A stretch of DNA of 48,198 bases from Desulfobacteraceae bacterium (lineage in GTDB: Bacteria; Desulfobacterota; Desulfobacteria; Desulfobacterales; Desulfobacteraceae). Shown here piece by piece: positions 7,715 to 15,854 of the stretch (positions within the stretch are counted from its first letter, which is position 1; every line of letters begins with the position of its first letter). The stretch is taken from assembly GCA_024227235.1 (NCBI GenBank), contig JAAEKY010000030.1, positions 1 to 48,198 of the forward strand. Reading direction: 5' to 3'. Below the pieces are notes generated by a model. The model was not told where the DNA came from. It saw only the letters and a program-made list of their open reading frames with translations, and did no database searches. The position numbers were made by a program, and so were the translations under genes.

Positions 7715-9004
7715 ATGAATAAAATATTTATTATTATTGTTTTTTTAGCTTTTGCCTATGCAGGATGGCAGCAGATTATTTTTATTCCAGGCCAGTCAGA
7801 TCAAATGCCGATGGAGATCCTCTCAAAGGCAATGATCGATTCTGCTGGCGCTGCAGTTGAACTCGCTATTGGTCTTGTGGGGGTAATGGCCCTGTTTCTT
7901 GGGTTGATGAAAGTGGCTGAGGTCGGTGGGATGCTAACCATTCTGGCAAAATTGATACGCCCTTTAATGGTCAGACTCTTCCCTGATGTACCGGCCGATC
8001 ACCCTGCCATGGGAGCCATGATTTTAAACCTTGCTGCCAATGCGTTGGGGCTGGGTAATGCTGCCACCCCTTTTGGCATACGGGCCATGCAGGAGCTGGA
8101 TAGGCTCAATCCGATAAAAGGTGAAGCCACAAACGCCATGGCACTTTTCATGGCTATAAACACATCGTCGGTTACGCTTCTGCCTACCGGAGTGATTGCC
8201 CTAAGGGCTGCAGCAGGTTCTATTGATCCGGCGGCTATTTTACCGACCACACTATTTGCCACCATCGGTTCAACAAGTGTTGCCATTATTGCTGCCAAAT
8301 TTTATCAACGCTTTTTCCCACAAAATCAGGCGGCTCATATAAAAAATAAAGAAGAAGAGGCCAAAGACCTGTCGGAAGATAACACACTAAAAGATGCATC
8401 TGATGGATATCCTTTGTGGACCTCTATTTTAGCGCTTGGAGTCCTTGCTTCCCTGATTCCAGTAGCCATCGTTTTTGGACGTTCGGTATCGCCCTGGATT
8501 TTACCCAGTTTAATGGTTGGTTTTTTAGGATTTGGTCTGGTTAAAAAGGTGGCAATCTATGAGGTCTTTGTTGAAGGGGCTAAAGAAGGGTTTCAAGTAG
8601 CGTTACGAATTATTCCCTACATGGTTGCTATCCTGGTGGCAGTGGGAATGCTAAAGGCCAGTGGTGGGCTGCAGATGATTGTGAATGCGCTTTCAAGTGT
8701 TACGGCAAATTTTGGCCTTCCAGCAGAGGCATTACCCATGGCCTTAATGAGGCCGCTTTCCGGGTCGGGTGCTTATGCCATCCTGGCATCAATTATTAAT
8801 GATCCAGCCATAGGACCGGACAGTTATACAGGGATTCTGGTTTCTACCTTGCAAGGTTCAACAGAAACTTCATTTTATGTAATGGCCGTATATTTTGGAG
8901 CAGTTCAGATAAGAAGGATTCGACACGCCCTTGTAACAGCCTTAACCGCAGATGTGGCTGGTGTCCTGTTTGCTATCCTGGCGTGTTCATTATTTTTAAA
9001 TTAA
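7715..9004 (+). CDS. Fused SpmA-SpmB-like nucleoside-recognition membrane protein
   Basis: A 429-residue polytopic membrane protein in which the two halves correspond to spore maturation proteins A and B. The first Gate-type domain spans about residues 45-205 (with N-L-A-A-N-A-L-G-L-G-N-A-A-T-P-F-G), the second about 290-425 (with M-R-P-L-S-G-S-G-A-Y-A). In spore formers, SpmA and SpmB act in core dehydration; in non-sporulating bacteria such as this one appears to be, their transport role is not known. GGTGA lies 4 bases before the ATG. The gene ends at the base before the convergent DHH phosphoesterase gene, leaving no room for a terminator. Confidence 0.8.
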   Translation: MNKIFIIIVFLAFAYAGWQQIIFIPGQSDQMPMEILSKAMIDSAGAAVELAIGLVGVMALFLGLMKVAEVGGMLTILAKLIRPLMVRLFPDVPADHPAMGAMILNLAANALGLGNAATPFGIRAMQELDRLNPIKGEATNAMALFMAINTSSVTLLPTGVIALRAAAGSIDPAAILPTTLFATIGSTSVAIIAAKFYQRFFPQNQAAHIKNKEEEAKDLSEDNTLKDASDGYPLWTSILALGVLASLIPVAIVFGRSVSPWILPSLMVGFLGFGLVKKVAIYEVFVEGAKEGFQVALRIIPYMVAILVAVGMLKASGGLQMIVNALSSVTANFGLPAEALPMALMRPLSGSGAYAILASIINDPAIGPDSYTGILVSTLQGSTETSFYVMAVYFGAVQIRRIRHALVTALTADVAGVLFAILACSLFLN

Positions 9005-9994
9005 TTATTTGATCTTTTTGCCCGCTGTTTTTTTGATAGTGGATATGATCCAGCCTCCAAGAGCTTTCTTATTCACTTTACCAATCTCTTTTCGGATCAG
9101 TCTTAAATCAAGTTCTGCCCGGGCCATTGTTTTGTGACCTCCGGCAGAGCCAAACATGGAGAATGCTTCTTGTGCTGTTTTTCCAGCACCCTTTCTCAAT
9201 CCATCATTACGCATAACAATAATCAGTTTTTTTTGATAAATACCGGAAATAACACTCCAGTTGACTCTTGCAAGGGTTAAAAAAAAGTCTGCCACGACCA
9301 CCAATTCATCTGGTTTGGTAATATTTCCTGCATGGAAGAAAACACGATTATTAAAAATTCTCCGATGTTTTATGGCACGACCCAAAAAATCAAGATCGTC
9401 CTGGGTGAGTGCTGCTCGTTCAACCTTTGTCACAATATTGTTATCTGCAAATCGATAAAGATATTGAAATGCCCTGATATCTTTTAAACTTGCTTGCCGG
9501 GTAAAATCAGAGGTGTCAGTTTTAATCCCTAACATTAAGGCTGCTGCCAATCTAGATGAGGGTTTAATCTTTTTTACCTTAAGATATTCGGTCATAATCG
9601 TTGAACACGCACCATAGTCGGATCGAATATCCACATAGGATGCTTTATCAAAGCTTAAGGGATGATGATCAATAATGGCATCAAAGGTGAACTTTGAAAA
9701 CTTTTCATTATGATCGGGTTGAGAATCTACAATAACAAAGGTATCAAACTCTTTTTTTTTAATTTTGTAAAGAGGGGTTAAACCAGGTTCTGTGTATAAA
9801 ATCATGGCAAGATTATCCGGCCGGCTGATCTTATTAAAATAGGTGATAGAGACTTCACCAACTTTTCTCCATAACAACCGTTTAATGGCCATGGCACTGG
9901 CGATGGCATCAGGATCAGCGTTGATAACAACCAGCACTTTTGAAGCGCCATTAAAAATGCTTAAAAACTGAGTGACTTTTTCCAAATTACTCAT
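9005..9994 (-). CDS. DHH-family phosphoesterase (NrnA/RecJ-like)
   Basis: A 329-residue protein with the DHH fold of manganese-dependent phosphoesterases acting on nanoRNAs, cyclic dinucleotide products or 3'-phosphoadenosine phosphate. Visible: N-A-D-P-D-A-I-A-S (Asp27, Asp29), V-D-S-Q near Asp90, I-I-D-H-H-P (Asp109-His110-His111), and the DHHA1 G-G-H-K-T-M-A-R near 285. The His that usually precedes the first Asp motif seems replaced by Val23, so metal binding may differ. Its ATG lies inside the end of the upstream membrane protein gene (8-base overlap), pointing to translational coupling. The substrate is not known. Confidence 0.8.
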   Translation of the reverse strand: MSNLEKVTQFLSIFNGASKVLVVINADPDAIASAMAIKRLLWRKVGEVSITYFNKISRPDNLAMILYTEPGLTPLYKIKKKEFDTFVIVDSQPDHNEKFSKFTFDAIIDHHPLSFDKASYVDIRSDYGACSTIMTEYLKVKKIKPSSRLAAALMLGIKTDTSDFTRQASLKDIRAFQYLYRFADNNIVTKVERAALTQDDLDFLGRAIKHRRIFNNRVFFHAGNITKPDELVVVADFFLTLARVNWSVISGIYQKKLIIVMRNDGLRKGAGKTAQEAFSMFGSAGGHKTMARAELDLRLIRKEIGKVNKKALGGWIISTIKKTAGKKIK

Positions 9995-11093
9995 GGGCTA
10001 AAACTTTCCTTTTATTGCTGCTAAAAAACAGTGTGAGTGTAATAAAAGAATACCCAAAAATACTGGCGATTGCAAACCCTCCATAGAAAACTCCCAGAGG
10101 TGCAAGAACAATGGCTGTCAGCCAATGAATAAATATGACGGTTGGAGAATGAAGTTTTATTGGAAAATCACCAAACCTGCAAATAACAGATAATCCACAC
10201 AGGTTCCAGCCATATAAAGACGCAAAAACATGCATATGTAACAACCATTTTGATCTTAATGGATCATAGCCGGGAGACATTTGGAGGATGATATATGCAA
10301 TCCCGGTTATGGCTGTAAATATTAAGAACCCTATACCAGATGTTAAAAATAATTTTTGCTGAATTTTATCCGCATATTTTGAATATAGGTAGAAGACTGT
10401 AACCACTGCCATGAACAACGCAGAGGTCACGAAAATCTGAGGGATAAACTTTTCAAATAAAATAAAGATAAAGAAAATAATCACACCAAGGGTAATCGTC
10501 CAAAAGCAAATTTCCATAAGTATTTTGGCAGATGATCCTTCTATCTTTGTCAACATGGAAAAGGCAATAGAAAGTGAGATGAGTGACAGAGGAAATGAAA
10601 ATCCCAAAAAGAATGTATTTAAAGTCAATTTTTCCATGGTCACGAATTTAAAATACTCATTATTTAAAATTACCAGAGATGCCATAACAATCCCTGTGGA
10701 CAGGCATAAAAGAGAGGCCTGATGAAATTTATTAGACACGGATTCTTTTGGATTAAAAAAAAGAATCGGTAAAAATGAAAATTTATGAATCCTTATTTTC
10801 TCTACCAAGACAAAAAGAACAACTGAAACAAGGATAGTGACTGGATACATTTTTAAAAATGCGGAAAATGCATAGATTAATGATCCTATGAAAAAAAATA
10901 TGACCGTTTTAGACACCTTATACCGGCCCTGTGTATAATAAAGCAGGATAGAGCCCCCCGTACAAAGATTAAACAAAAAAATATGAAGCCTTTCAAGACT
11001 ATAGTTTTCTGTAGGAAAATAAATATGAACAAAGCCTAAAATTAACGCAGTAATCATTAGAATGGAAAAAAGGACTTTTAATTTATTATTCAT
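9987..11093 (-). CDS. Polytopic membrane protein, unknown function
   Basis: A 368-residue protein with about ten hydrophobic helices. Histidines lie at or near helix ends (L-H-M-H-V-F-A-S-L-Y-G-W and F-I-H-W-L-T-A), a layout that recalls the haem-binding NnrS/cytochrome-oxidase-subunit-I type folds, but I do not recognise the family with confidence. It is coupled by an 8-base overlap to the DHH phosphoesterase and follows the epimerase gene by 42 bases, so the three probably form one leftward operon. Confidence 0.6.
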   Translation of the reverse strand: MNNKLKVLFSILMITALILGFVHIYFPTENYSLERLHIFLFNLCTGGSILLYYTQGRYKVSKTVIFFFIGSLIYAFSAFLKMYPVTILVSVVLFVLVEKIRIHKFSFLPILFFNPKESVSNKFHQASLLCLSTGIVMASLVILNNEYFKFVTMEKLTLNTFFLGFSFPLSLISLSIAFSMLTKIEGSSAKILMEICFWTITLGVIIFFIFILFEKFIPQIFVTSALFMAVVTVFYLYSKYADKIQQKLFLTSGIGFLIFTAITGIAYIILQMSPGYDPLRSKWLLHMHVFASLYGWNLCGLSVICRFGDFPIKLHSPTVIFIHWLTAIVLAPLGVFYGGFAIASIFGYSFITLTLFFSSNKRKVLAHE

Positions 11094-11135
11094 TTATGAT
11101 ATCCAAGGTTTCTTTTTTGTTTTCATTATCACCAA

Positions 11136-12512
11136 TCAATCTTTACCGATCATGTGTTTCAATGCCAAAAAAAGTGTTTCGTGTTGAAATTTAAATCCAT
11201 TTTTCAATAGTTTTTCAGGCAATACCCTTGCACTGGCTAAAAGTGTTTCTTCACCCATTTGTCCCCATAATAGCCGAACAAATAATTTCGGCATCATAAA
11301 CCTGACTTTTTTTGAAAATACACTGGCAAGTGTGTTCGAAAATTCAATATTTGTGACAGGATTAGGGGCAGTCATATTTACAGGGCCACTGAGGGTGTTA
11401 TTATTCAAAACAAATAGGATACCTGACAAAACATCTTCCATGCTGATCCAACTCATATATTGCCTGCCATGGGATAGTTTTACACCACAACCGATTTTAA
11501 AGGCAGGTTCCATTCTTGCTAAAGCACCACCTGAAGGGGTAAGGACGATACCTGTTCTAAGCTGTACTGTTCTGATCCCTGCAGTTTGTGCATCCATGGA
11601 TGCATCTTCCCATTGTTTGCAAACCTTTGAGATAAAGCGATTTCCCATTCCAGTTGTTTCTGATAATTTACTATTTTCTCTTTCACCATAAAACCCAATG
11701 GCAGAAGAAGAAATGAACACCTCTGGCTTATGGTCAATGCTTTTCATTTTCTTTACAAGCAGTTGAGTGGGGAGTATTCTGGAGTCAATAATACGTTTTT
11801 TTTGAGGCTCAGTCCATCTGCCCCTTGAAATATCAATTCCGTTTAAATTGATAACAGCATCAATAGGCCCGGCCTTTTCAAGATCAAGTTCTCCGCTATA
11901 GGGGTCCCAGAAAAGTTCATCTTTTAAAAGATCTGTTTTCTTTCTAACTAACCTTATCACTTCATGACCACAAGTTTTTAAGAAAGGAACCAATATGCTT
12001 CCAATGGTTCCACTGGAACCTGAAATGAGTATTCGTTTCTTTTTACCGTTGTTTGCATGGTGTTCAAGATCATATTTTAATACTTTGTGCCTGTAACTAA
12101 ACATCCGATCGAATTCTTTTTTCGCAAATCCATAAAAAGGACGGCTTAAAAATCCAAAAGGCAATTTAAATTCCACCGTGTCTTCCATGATTGAACTTTG
12201 CTCTCCATCTTTTAAAAATCGATGGGTATGTTCCCATTTCGAAAAAGGCCCTTTTATCTGAATATCCTTGAATTCTTTGTTTTCGTTATAATCAATATGT
12301 TCTGCCTCCCAGATCATGGGGATGTTAAAAACACGTATCTGGAATCTTACTTTTACACCTTTTTTTATTCCCTCGCCTTTGCGCCAGATCATTTTTAGAG
12401 GAGCCCAGGGTGGTGTCAATCTCGATATAGCGCCATTCCTGGCATGCCAGCTAAAAAGTTTTTCAACCGCCACATTTATTTTTGTTTTTTTTATATAGAC
12501 ATTATATCTCAT
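11136..12512 (-). CDS. SRPBCC-NAD-dependent epimerase fusion (TIGR01777-like)
   Basis: A 458-residue fusion. Residues 1-150 look like an SRPBCC/START-like hydrophobic ligand-binding cup (P-W-A-P-L-K-M-I-W, W-E-H-T-H-R-F). Residues 157-400 are an extended short-chain dehydrogenase/epimerase with nucleotide-binding I-S-G-S-S-G-T-I-G-S, then A-V-I-N-L-N-G and S-S-S-A-I-G-F-Y-G, the latter in place of the usual S-S-x-x-x-x-Y-G. Residues 405-455 match the C-terminal domain typical of the YfcH/SDR39U1 group. The substrate is not known; the cup domain may deliver a lipid or hydrophobic ligand. It is the first gene of a leftward operon and is divergent from the rubredoxin operon. Confidence 0.8.
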   Translation of the reverse strand: MRYNVYIKKTKINVAVEKLFSWHARNGAISRLTPPWAPLKMIWRKGEGIKKGVKVRFQIRVFNIPMIWEAEHIDYNENKEFKDIQIKGPFSKWEHTHRFLKDGEQSSIMEDTVEFKLPFGFLSRPFYGFAKKEFDRMFSYRHKVLKYDLEHHANNGKKKRILISGSSGTIGSILVPFLKTCGHEVIRLVRKKTDLLKDELFWDPYSGELDLEKAGPIDAVINLNGIDISRGRWTEPQKKRIIDSRILPTQLLVKKMKSIDHKPEVFISSSAIGFYGERENSKLSETTGMGNRFISKVCKQWEDASMDAQTAGIRTVQLRTGIVLTPSGGALARMEPAFKIGCGVKLSHGRQYMSWISMEDVLSGILFVLNNNTLSGPVNMTAPNPVTNIEFSNTLASVFSKKVRFMMPKLFVRLLWGQMGEETLLASARVLPEKLLKNGFKFQHETLFLALKHMIGKD

Positions 12513-12618
12513 ATTTTACTCTACAGGTTAAATGATCCATTGATTTTAGGCACCTTATACTATAATAATAATCTTCAAGTAAAACCTTTTTTATCAGGAA
12601 AGAACATTTCCGATTCCA

Positions 12619-12634
12619 AGGCACACTCTTTGCA
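12619..12634 (+). promoter_or_regulatory. Sigma-54 promoter of the rubredoxin-flavodiiron operon
   Basis: AGGCACACTCTTTGCA matches the -24/-12 consensus TGGCACG-N4-TTGCW at 10 of 12 defined positions with exact GG-N10-GC spacing. Transcription would begin near 12645, about 90 bases before the rubredoxin ATG. A short inverted repeat GGAAA-GAACA-TTTCC lies directly upstream (12598-12612). Sigma-54 control of flavodiiron operons has precedent (NorR/norV in E. coli). Confidence 0.6.
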
Positions 12635-12735
12635 TTTCGGATATTGAACGGTAATTGTTTTTTATATGGCTAAGCATATTAAAAATGGGATGATAAAAAG
12701 TTAAAATAAACACTTTATAATTTGAGGACAAACAT

Positions 12736-12897
12736 ATGGATAAATATGAATGCGTATGTGGCTATGTGTACGATCCGGCAACGGGTGACCCGGATAATGG
12801 AATTGAGCCAGGTACTTCTTTTACGGATCTACCGGGTGACTGGGTCTGCCCCCTTTGCGGTGCTACAAAAGATAATTTCGAAAAAATGGACGGATGA
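12736..12897 (+). CDS. rub: Rubredoxin
   Basis: A 53-residue one-iron electron carrier, too short for a usual ORF filter. The second iron motif is normal (W-V-C-P-L-C-G-A), and the body ([16 protein letters not shown], then D-L-P-G-D-W) is canonical. The first motif is odd: Y-E-C-V-C-G-Y, that is C6-x-C8 in place of the usual C-x-x-C. The ATG is preceded by TTGAGGA. It is followed after 18 bases by the flavodiiron oxygen reductase, for which rubredoxin is the known electron donor in Desulfovibrio gigas. The overlapping longer frame starting at 12722 is a shadow. Confidence 0.93.
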   Translation: MDKYECVCGYVYDPATGDPDNGIEPGTSFTDLPGDWVCPLCGATKDNFEKMDG

Positions 12898-12915
12898 TCA
12901 ATTAGGGAGGAATTA

Positions 12916-14118
12916 ATGTACAAACCGATTGAAATAGCAGATGGGATATATTCTGTTGGATGTAGAGACTGGGATATTAGAGATTTCCATGGCTACTCTA
13001 CTTATGAGGGAACAACCTATAATGCGTTTTTACTGTTGGGTGAAAAAAATATTCTCATTGATACTGTAAAAGAAAAATTTGCTGAAGAGATGCTTTCAAA
13101 TATCAGCAGAATTATTGATCCCAAAAAAATAGATGTTGTTATCAGCAATCATACTGAAATGGACCATTCTGGCGCTATTCCTAAAGTTATGGAATTCATT
13201 GGCAAGGACAAACCCCTGTATTGCTCTAAGATGGGTAAAAAGAACCTGAAAAGCCATTTCCATCGTGACTTTAATTTCCAGGTCGTAGGCAATGGTGAGC
13301 AAATCAAAATAGGAAACAGAACGTTTGCTTTTCTTGAGACAAGAATGCTTCATTGGCCGGACAGCATGTTTACTTATCTTGTGGATGATGCCATTTTATT
13401 TTCAAGTGATGCCTTTGGACAGCACTATTCAGGAGACAAATTCTTTGATGATGAAATCGGAGATGAGATCATCCCCCATGCACGAAAATATTATGCCAAT
13501 ATTCTTCTTCATTTCTCACCAAGAGTGCAGGCACTTTTAAAAGATGTGGGTAAAATGAATTTAAAGATTGATATGATCTGTCCGGACCATGGTATTATCT
13601 GGCGAGATAATCCTTCTAAAATTATTGAAGCCTATGACACATGGTCAAAGCAGGAACCCACAAAAAAAGTTGTTGTCATTTTTGATTCCATGTGGGACAG
13701 CACAACTAAAATGGCCCGATCTATCACCAGTGGTATTGAGTCAGAAGATGTACATGTAAGGCTTATGAATACAAGGAAATGGCATAGAAGTGATATCATG
13801 ACAGAAATTATTGAAGCAGGTGCAATTGTTGTGGGTTCTCCTACATTAAATAACAGCATTTTTCCTGTGATTGCCGATGTTATGACGTATATAAAAGGCT
13901 TACGTCCCCAAAATAAAATAGCTGCTGCATTTGGGTCTTATGGATGGAGCGGTGAAGCTGTAAAAATTTTAAACAATGAGTTCTCTGAAATGAAACTGGA
14001 TATTATTGATGAGGGTGTTAAAGTTCAATATGTTCCTGAAGAAAAAGACCTGAACAAATGTTTTGATTTGGGTGTAAAAATTGCAAAAACATTAAAGGAA
14101 AAGTTATCGAAAAGATAA
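12916..14118 (+). CDS. roo: Flavodiiron protein, rubredoxin:oxygen oxidoreductase
   Basis: A 400-residue cytoplasmic enzyme that reduces oxygen to water (and in some relatives nitric oxide to nitrous oxide) with electrons from rubredoxin. The N-terminal metallo-beta-lactamase-like domain (1-250) holds all diiron ligands: His79, Glu81, Asp83 (H-T-E-M-D-H), His146, Asp165 and His225. The C-terminal flavodoxin domain (about 253-400) starts K-V-V-V-I-F-D-S-M-W-D-S-T and includes G-S-Y-G-W-S-G-E for FMN. Length and order match the D. gigas enzyme. AGGGAGGAATTA precedes the ATG. It lies between rubredoxin and a ferritin-like gene in one operon under the sigma-54 promoter candidate. Confidence 0.95.
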   Translation: MYKPIEIADGIYSVGCRDWDIRDFHGYSTYEGTTYNAFLLLGEKNILIDTVKEKFAEEMLSNISRIIDPKKIDVVISNHTEMDHSGAIPKVMEFIGKDKPLYCSKMGKKNLKSHFHRDFNFQVVGNGEQIKIGNRTFAFLETRMLHWPDSMFTYLVDDAILFSSDAFGQHYSGDKFFDDEIGDEIIPHARKYYANILLHFSPRVQALLKDVGKMNLKIDMICPDHGIIWRDNPSKIIEAYDTWSKQEPTKKVVVIFDSMWDSTTKMARSITSGIESEDVHVRLMNTRKWHRSDIMTEIIEAGAIVVGSPTLNNSIFPVIADVMTYIKGLRPQNKIAAAFGSYGWSGEAVKILNNEFSEMKLDIIDEGVKVQYVPEEKDLNKCFDLGVKIAKTLKEKLSKR

Positions 14119-14131
14119 CCCCGGAGGAAAA

Positions 14132-14605
14132 ATGGCAAACGAATTTAATGCAAATGATATATTTGAAATGGCCATAAAAATTGAAAAAAATGGAGCCATT
14201 TTTTACAGAGACGCAGCAAACCAGGTAAAAGTCGAAAAATACAAAAAATTTCTTCTTGAATTGGCGGAAATGGAAGACAGTCATAAAGAGACCTTTGCAA
14301 CGATGAAAAAAGAGCTTAGTGATGATGAAACACTTCCGACTACCTTTGATCCAAATGACGAAAATATTCTTTACCTGAAAGCACTGGCTGATACCCAGGT
14401 CTTTTTCAATAAGGAACAGCCTGATGCTAGTTTTAAAGGAATTTTATGCACTGCTATTCAAGCAGAAAAAGACTCTATCGCGTTTTATCTTGGAATGAAA
14501 GAATTGGTTCCAGCAAAGTTTGGTCAATCTAGAATTGGTGATATTATCAAAGAAGAGATGGGCCATATAAAACTTTTAGCAGGTAAACTCACTGAATATT
14601 ATTAA
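14132..14605 (+). CDS. Rubrerythrin-like diiron protein without rubredoxin domain
   Basis: A 157-residue four-helix ferritin-like protein. Diiron ligands can be read in pairs: Glu18 in helix 1, E48-x-x-H51 (M-E-D-S-H-K), a Glu in A-I-Q-A-E-K-D-S near 112, and E-E-M-G-H near the end. It lacks the C-terminal rubredoxin domain of classical rubrerythrin, so any electrons must come from a separate carrier, plausibly the rubredoxin two genes upstream. Such proteins are thought to reduce hydrogen peroxide. It follows the flavodiiron gene by 13 bases with CCGGAGG as ribosome-binding site, and ends before a strong terminator. Confidence 0.88.
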   Translation: MANEFNANDIFEMAIKIEKNGAIFYRDAANQVKVEKYKKFLLELAEMEDSHKETFATMKKELSDDETLPTTFDPNDENILYLKALADTQVFFNKEQPDASFKGILCTAIQAEKDSIAFYLGMKELVPAKFGQSRIGDIIKEEMGHIKLLAGKLTEYY

Positions 14606-14622
14606 ATATAATTTAACAAAAT

Positions 14623-14670
14623 AAAAGCCCCATGATATCTTTTCTACTCTTGATACAGTGGGGCTTTTTT
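14623..14670 (+). terminator. Rho-independent terminator
   Basis: AAAAGCCCCA (14623-14632) pairs perfectly with TGGGGCTTTT (14659-14668), followed by a long T-run. It closes the rubredoxin operon and, given the A-run on the left arm, may also serve the convergent desulfoferrodoxin gene. Confidence 0.85.
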
Positions 14671-14698
14671 ATTTTTTTTTACCAGTGCTATGAATTTC

Positions 14699-15079
14699 TT
14701 AGTCTTTCCACAATCCATGAAGATTACAATACGCTCTTGCAACAACTTTTGCAGCATCGGTTTTAAATTGTGCTTCAGGTGAACGGGTTGGTGTCAACAT
14801 TTGTCTTTGCACAAACATCCCATCATCTGACGCAAGTTCAATCCATTCAATGTAGTGATCATTACCCATAGGATGAGCAACACTGCCAACGTTTACGATA
14901 TAGCCCCCATCAATTTTTTCAATGACAGGCACATGTTTTTCAAGTGCTGCATCTATGGTGTTTTCAACCAGACGATCCATTGGTTTTCCACAGCAGGTGA
15001 CCGGCGGTTTTTCTCCATGAAGGACCTGAGCGATATTACCACACTTGCTGCATTTATAGATTCCAAGTTGTTCTGCCAT
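14699..15079 (-). CDS. dfx: Desulfoferrodoxin, two-iron superoxide reductase
   Basis: A 126-residue cytoplasmic enzyme that reduces superoxide to hydrogen peroxide without making oxygen. The N-terminal desulforedoxin domain binds FeS4 iron through Cys10, Cys13, Cys29 and Cys30. The catalytic domain has Glu47, His49, His69 (A-H-P-M), His75 (D-H-Y-I-E-W-I-E-L), Cys118 and His121 (C-N-L-H-G-L-W). All class I ligands are present, and the length is normal. It may share a transcript with the 67-aa gene 114 bases upstream, since no promoter was found between them. The peroxide formed could be removed by the rubrerythrin-like proteins nearby. Confidence 0.95.
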   Translation of the reverse strand: MAEQLGIYKCSKCGNIAQVLHGEKPPVTCCGKPMDRLVENTIDAALEKHVPVIEKIDGGYIVNVGSVAHPMGNDHYIEWIELASDDGMFVQRQMLTPTRSPEAQFKTDAAKVVARAYCNLHGLWKD

Positions 15080-15193
15080 TCTTTTATCTCCTTTTTTAGT
15101 TTTATTATGATTTCAATAAGTTTAAAATTAAAAATCCAGATTGTTAGACAAACAAGAATCAAATAACGATCTTAAAACCTTATATTCAATTTA

Positions 15194-15397
15194 TTAAAAA
15201 TTTTCCAGAGAAATCTCAGAAGTATTGCCAGTTAAAACTCCACTGAAAATCTTTTTCGCCAAATCATTCTCATCATTGGCTGCTTCTTTAAAAATTGATG
15301 CCATTTGATAATAAATCTCATCTTGAGATTTTAAGGCAAAGTAAGAATTGGATATTTCAACATTACCCTGAATAGTTCCAACTTTAGACTCAGCCAT
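15194..15397 (-). CDS. Small conserved-looking protein of unknown function
   Basis: A 67-residue acidic, soluble protein with no cysteines and no recognised domain. Its middle (S-Y-F-A-L-K-S-Q-D-E-I-Y-Y-Q-M-A-S-I-F-K-E-A-A) reads as a helix, possibly one helix of a bundle. I believe it is real because CAGGAGG lies 8 bases before the ATG and a sigma-54-type promoter lies 46 bases upstream. It is positioned to be cotranscribed with desulfoferrodoxin, so a link to superoxide defence is inferred from context only. Confidence 0.6.
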   Translation of the reverse strand: MAESKVGTIQGNVEISNSYFALKSQDEIYYQMASIFKEAANDENDLAKKIFSGVLTGNTSEISLENF

Positions 15398-15442
15398 AAT
15401 TTATTCCTCCTGGATTTTAATATTTTCTATATAGATTTTTTT

Positions 15443-15458
15443 AGCAAACATCATACCA
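15443..15458 (-). promoter_or_regulatory. Sigma-54 promoter for small protein and desulfoferrodoxin
   Basis: The minus strand reads TGGTATGATGTTTGCT: exact GG-N10-GC spacing and 10 of 12 defined consensus bases. Transcription would start near 15432, 35 bases before the ATG at 15397. It has the same TGGTATG -24 variant as the rubrerythrin promoter at 26444-26459. Confidence 0.5.
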
Positions 15459-15553
15459 GTTATTAAAAAACTGATAGATTTTCTATAAAAACCTTTTCAG
15501 CTAAGTTAATCGCGATGAAAAAACAATAGATAAATCAATTAATAAAGATCATA

Positions 15554-15569
15554 GAGACATTCGTGTCTC
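15554..15569. promoter_or_regulatory. Palindrome, possible activator site
   Basis: GAGACA-TTCG-TGTCTC is a perfect 6-bp inverted repeat. It lies about 100 bases upstream of the sigma-54 promoter at 15458, the distance usual for enhancer-binding activators. The binding protein is unknown. Confidence 0.35.
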
Positions 15570-15854
15570 ACAATATCGTATCAACAATGATAAATGAACA
15601 ATACAAAACTGTACCAAACGAACTGAAACTTAAAAAATTGAAAATATAAACTGATTTGGAAACTTGGAAATGATACTATCAAAAAAATAATTATTTTTTC
15701 AAGGCTTTATTTAATTTTTATTAATCTTTTTTCCCTTCTTCCTGGTGATATAAAAGATCTTCTCTATCAGCCATAGTGATACGAAATTTTAAATCAATAA
15801 AAACCTTGTGGAATCTACATCCGAACCTGATATGGAAGTTCTTGAGTGATTTCT

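Larger units (their letters stand above)
15398..15854. other. Intergenic region with regulatory signals
   Basis: 457 AT-rich bases with no gene. It contains the sigma-54 promoter candidate at 15443-15458 and, about 100 bases upstream of it, the palindrome GAGACA-TTCG-TGTCTC at 15554-15569. The remainder is featureless to my eye. Confidence 0.5.

Noticed and set aside
12716..12721. TATAAT box just before rubredoxin
   Set aside because: It has no -35 partner and would place the transcript start on the ribosome-binding site; the sigma-54 candidate at 12619 fits better.
12722..12916. 64-codon frame overlapping rubredoxin
   Set aside because: It is out of frame with the unmistakable rubredoxin at 12736-12897.
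15771..15774. 17-codon frame on the minus strand starting near 15774
   Set aside because: No ribosome-binding site and too short to support.
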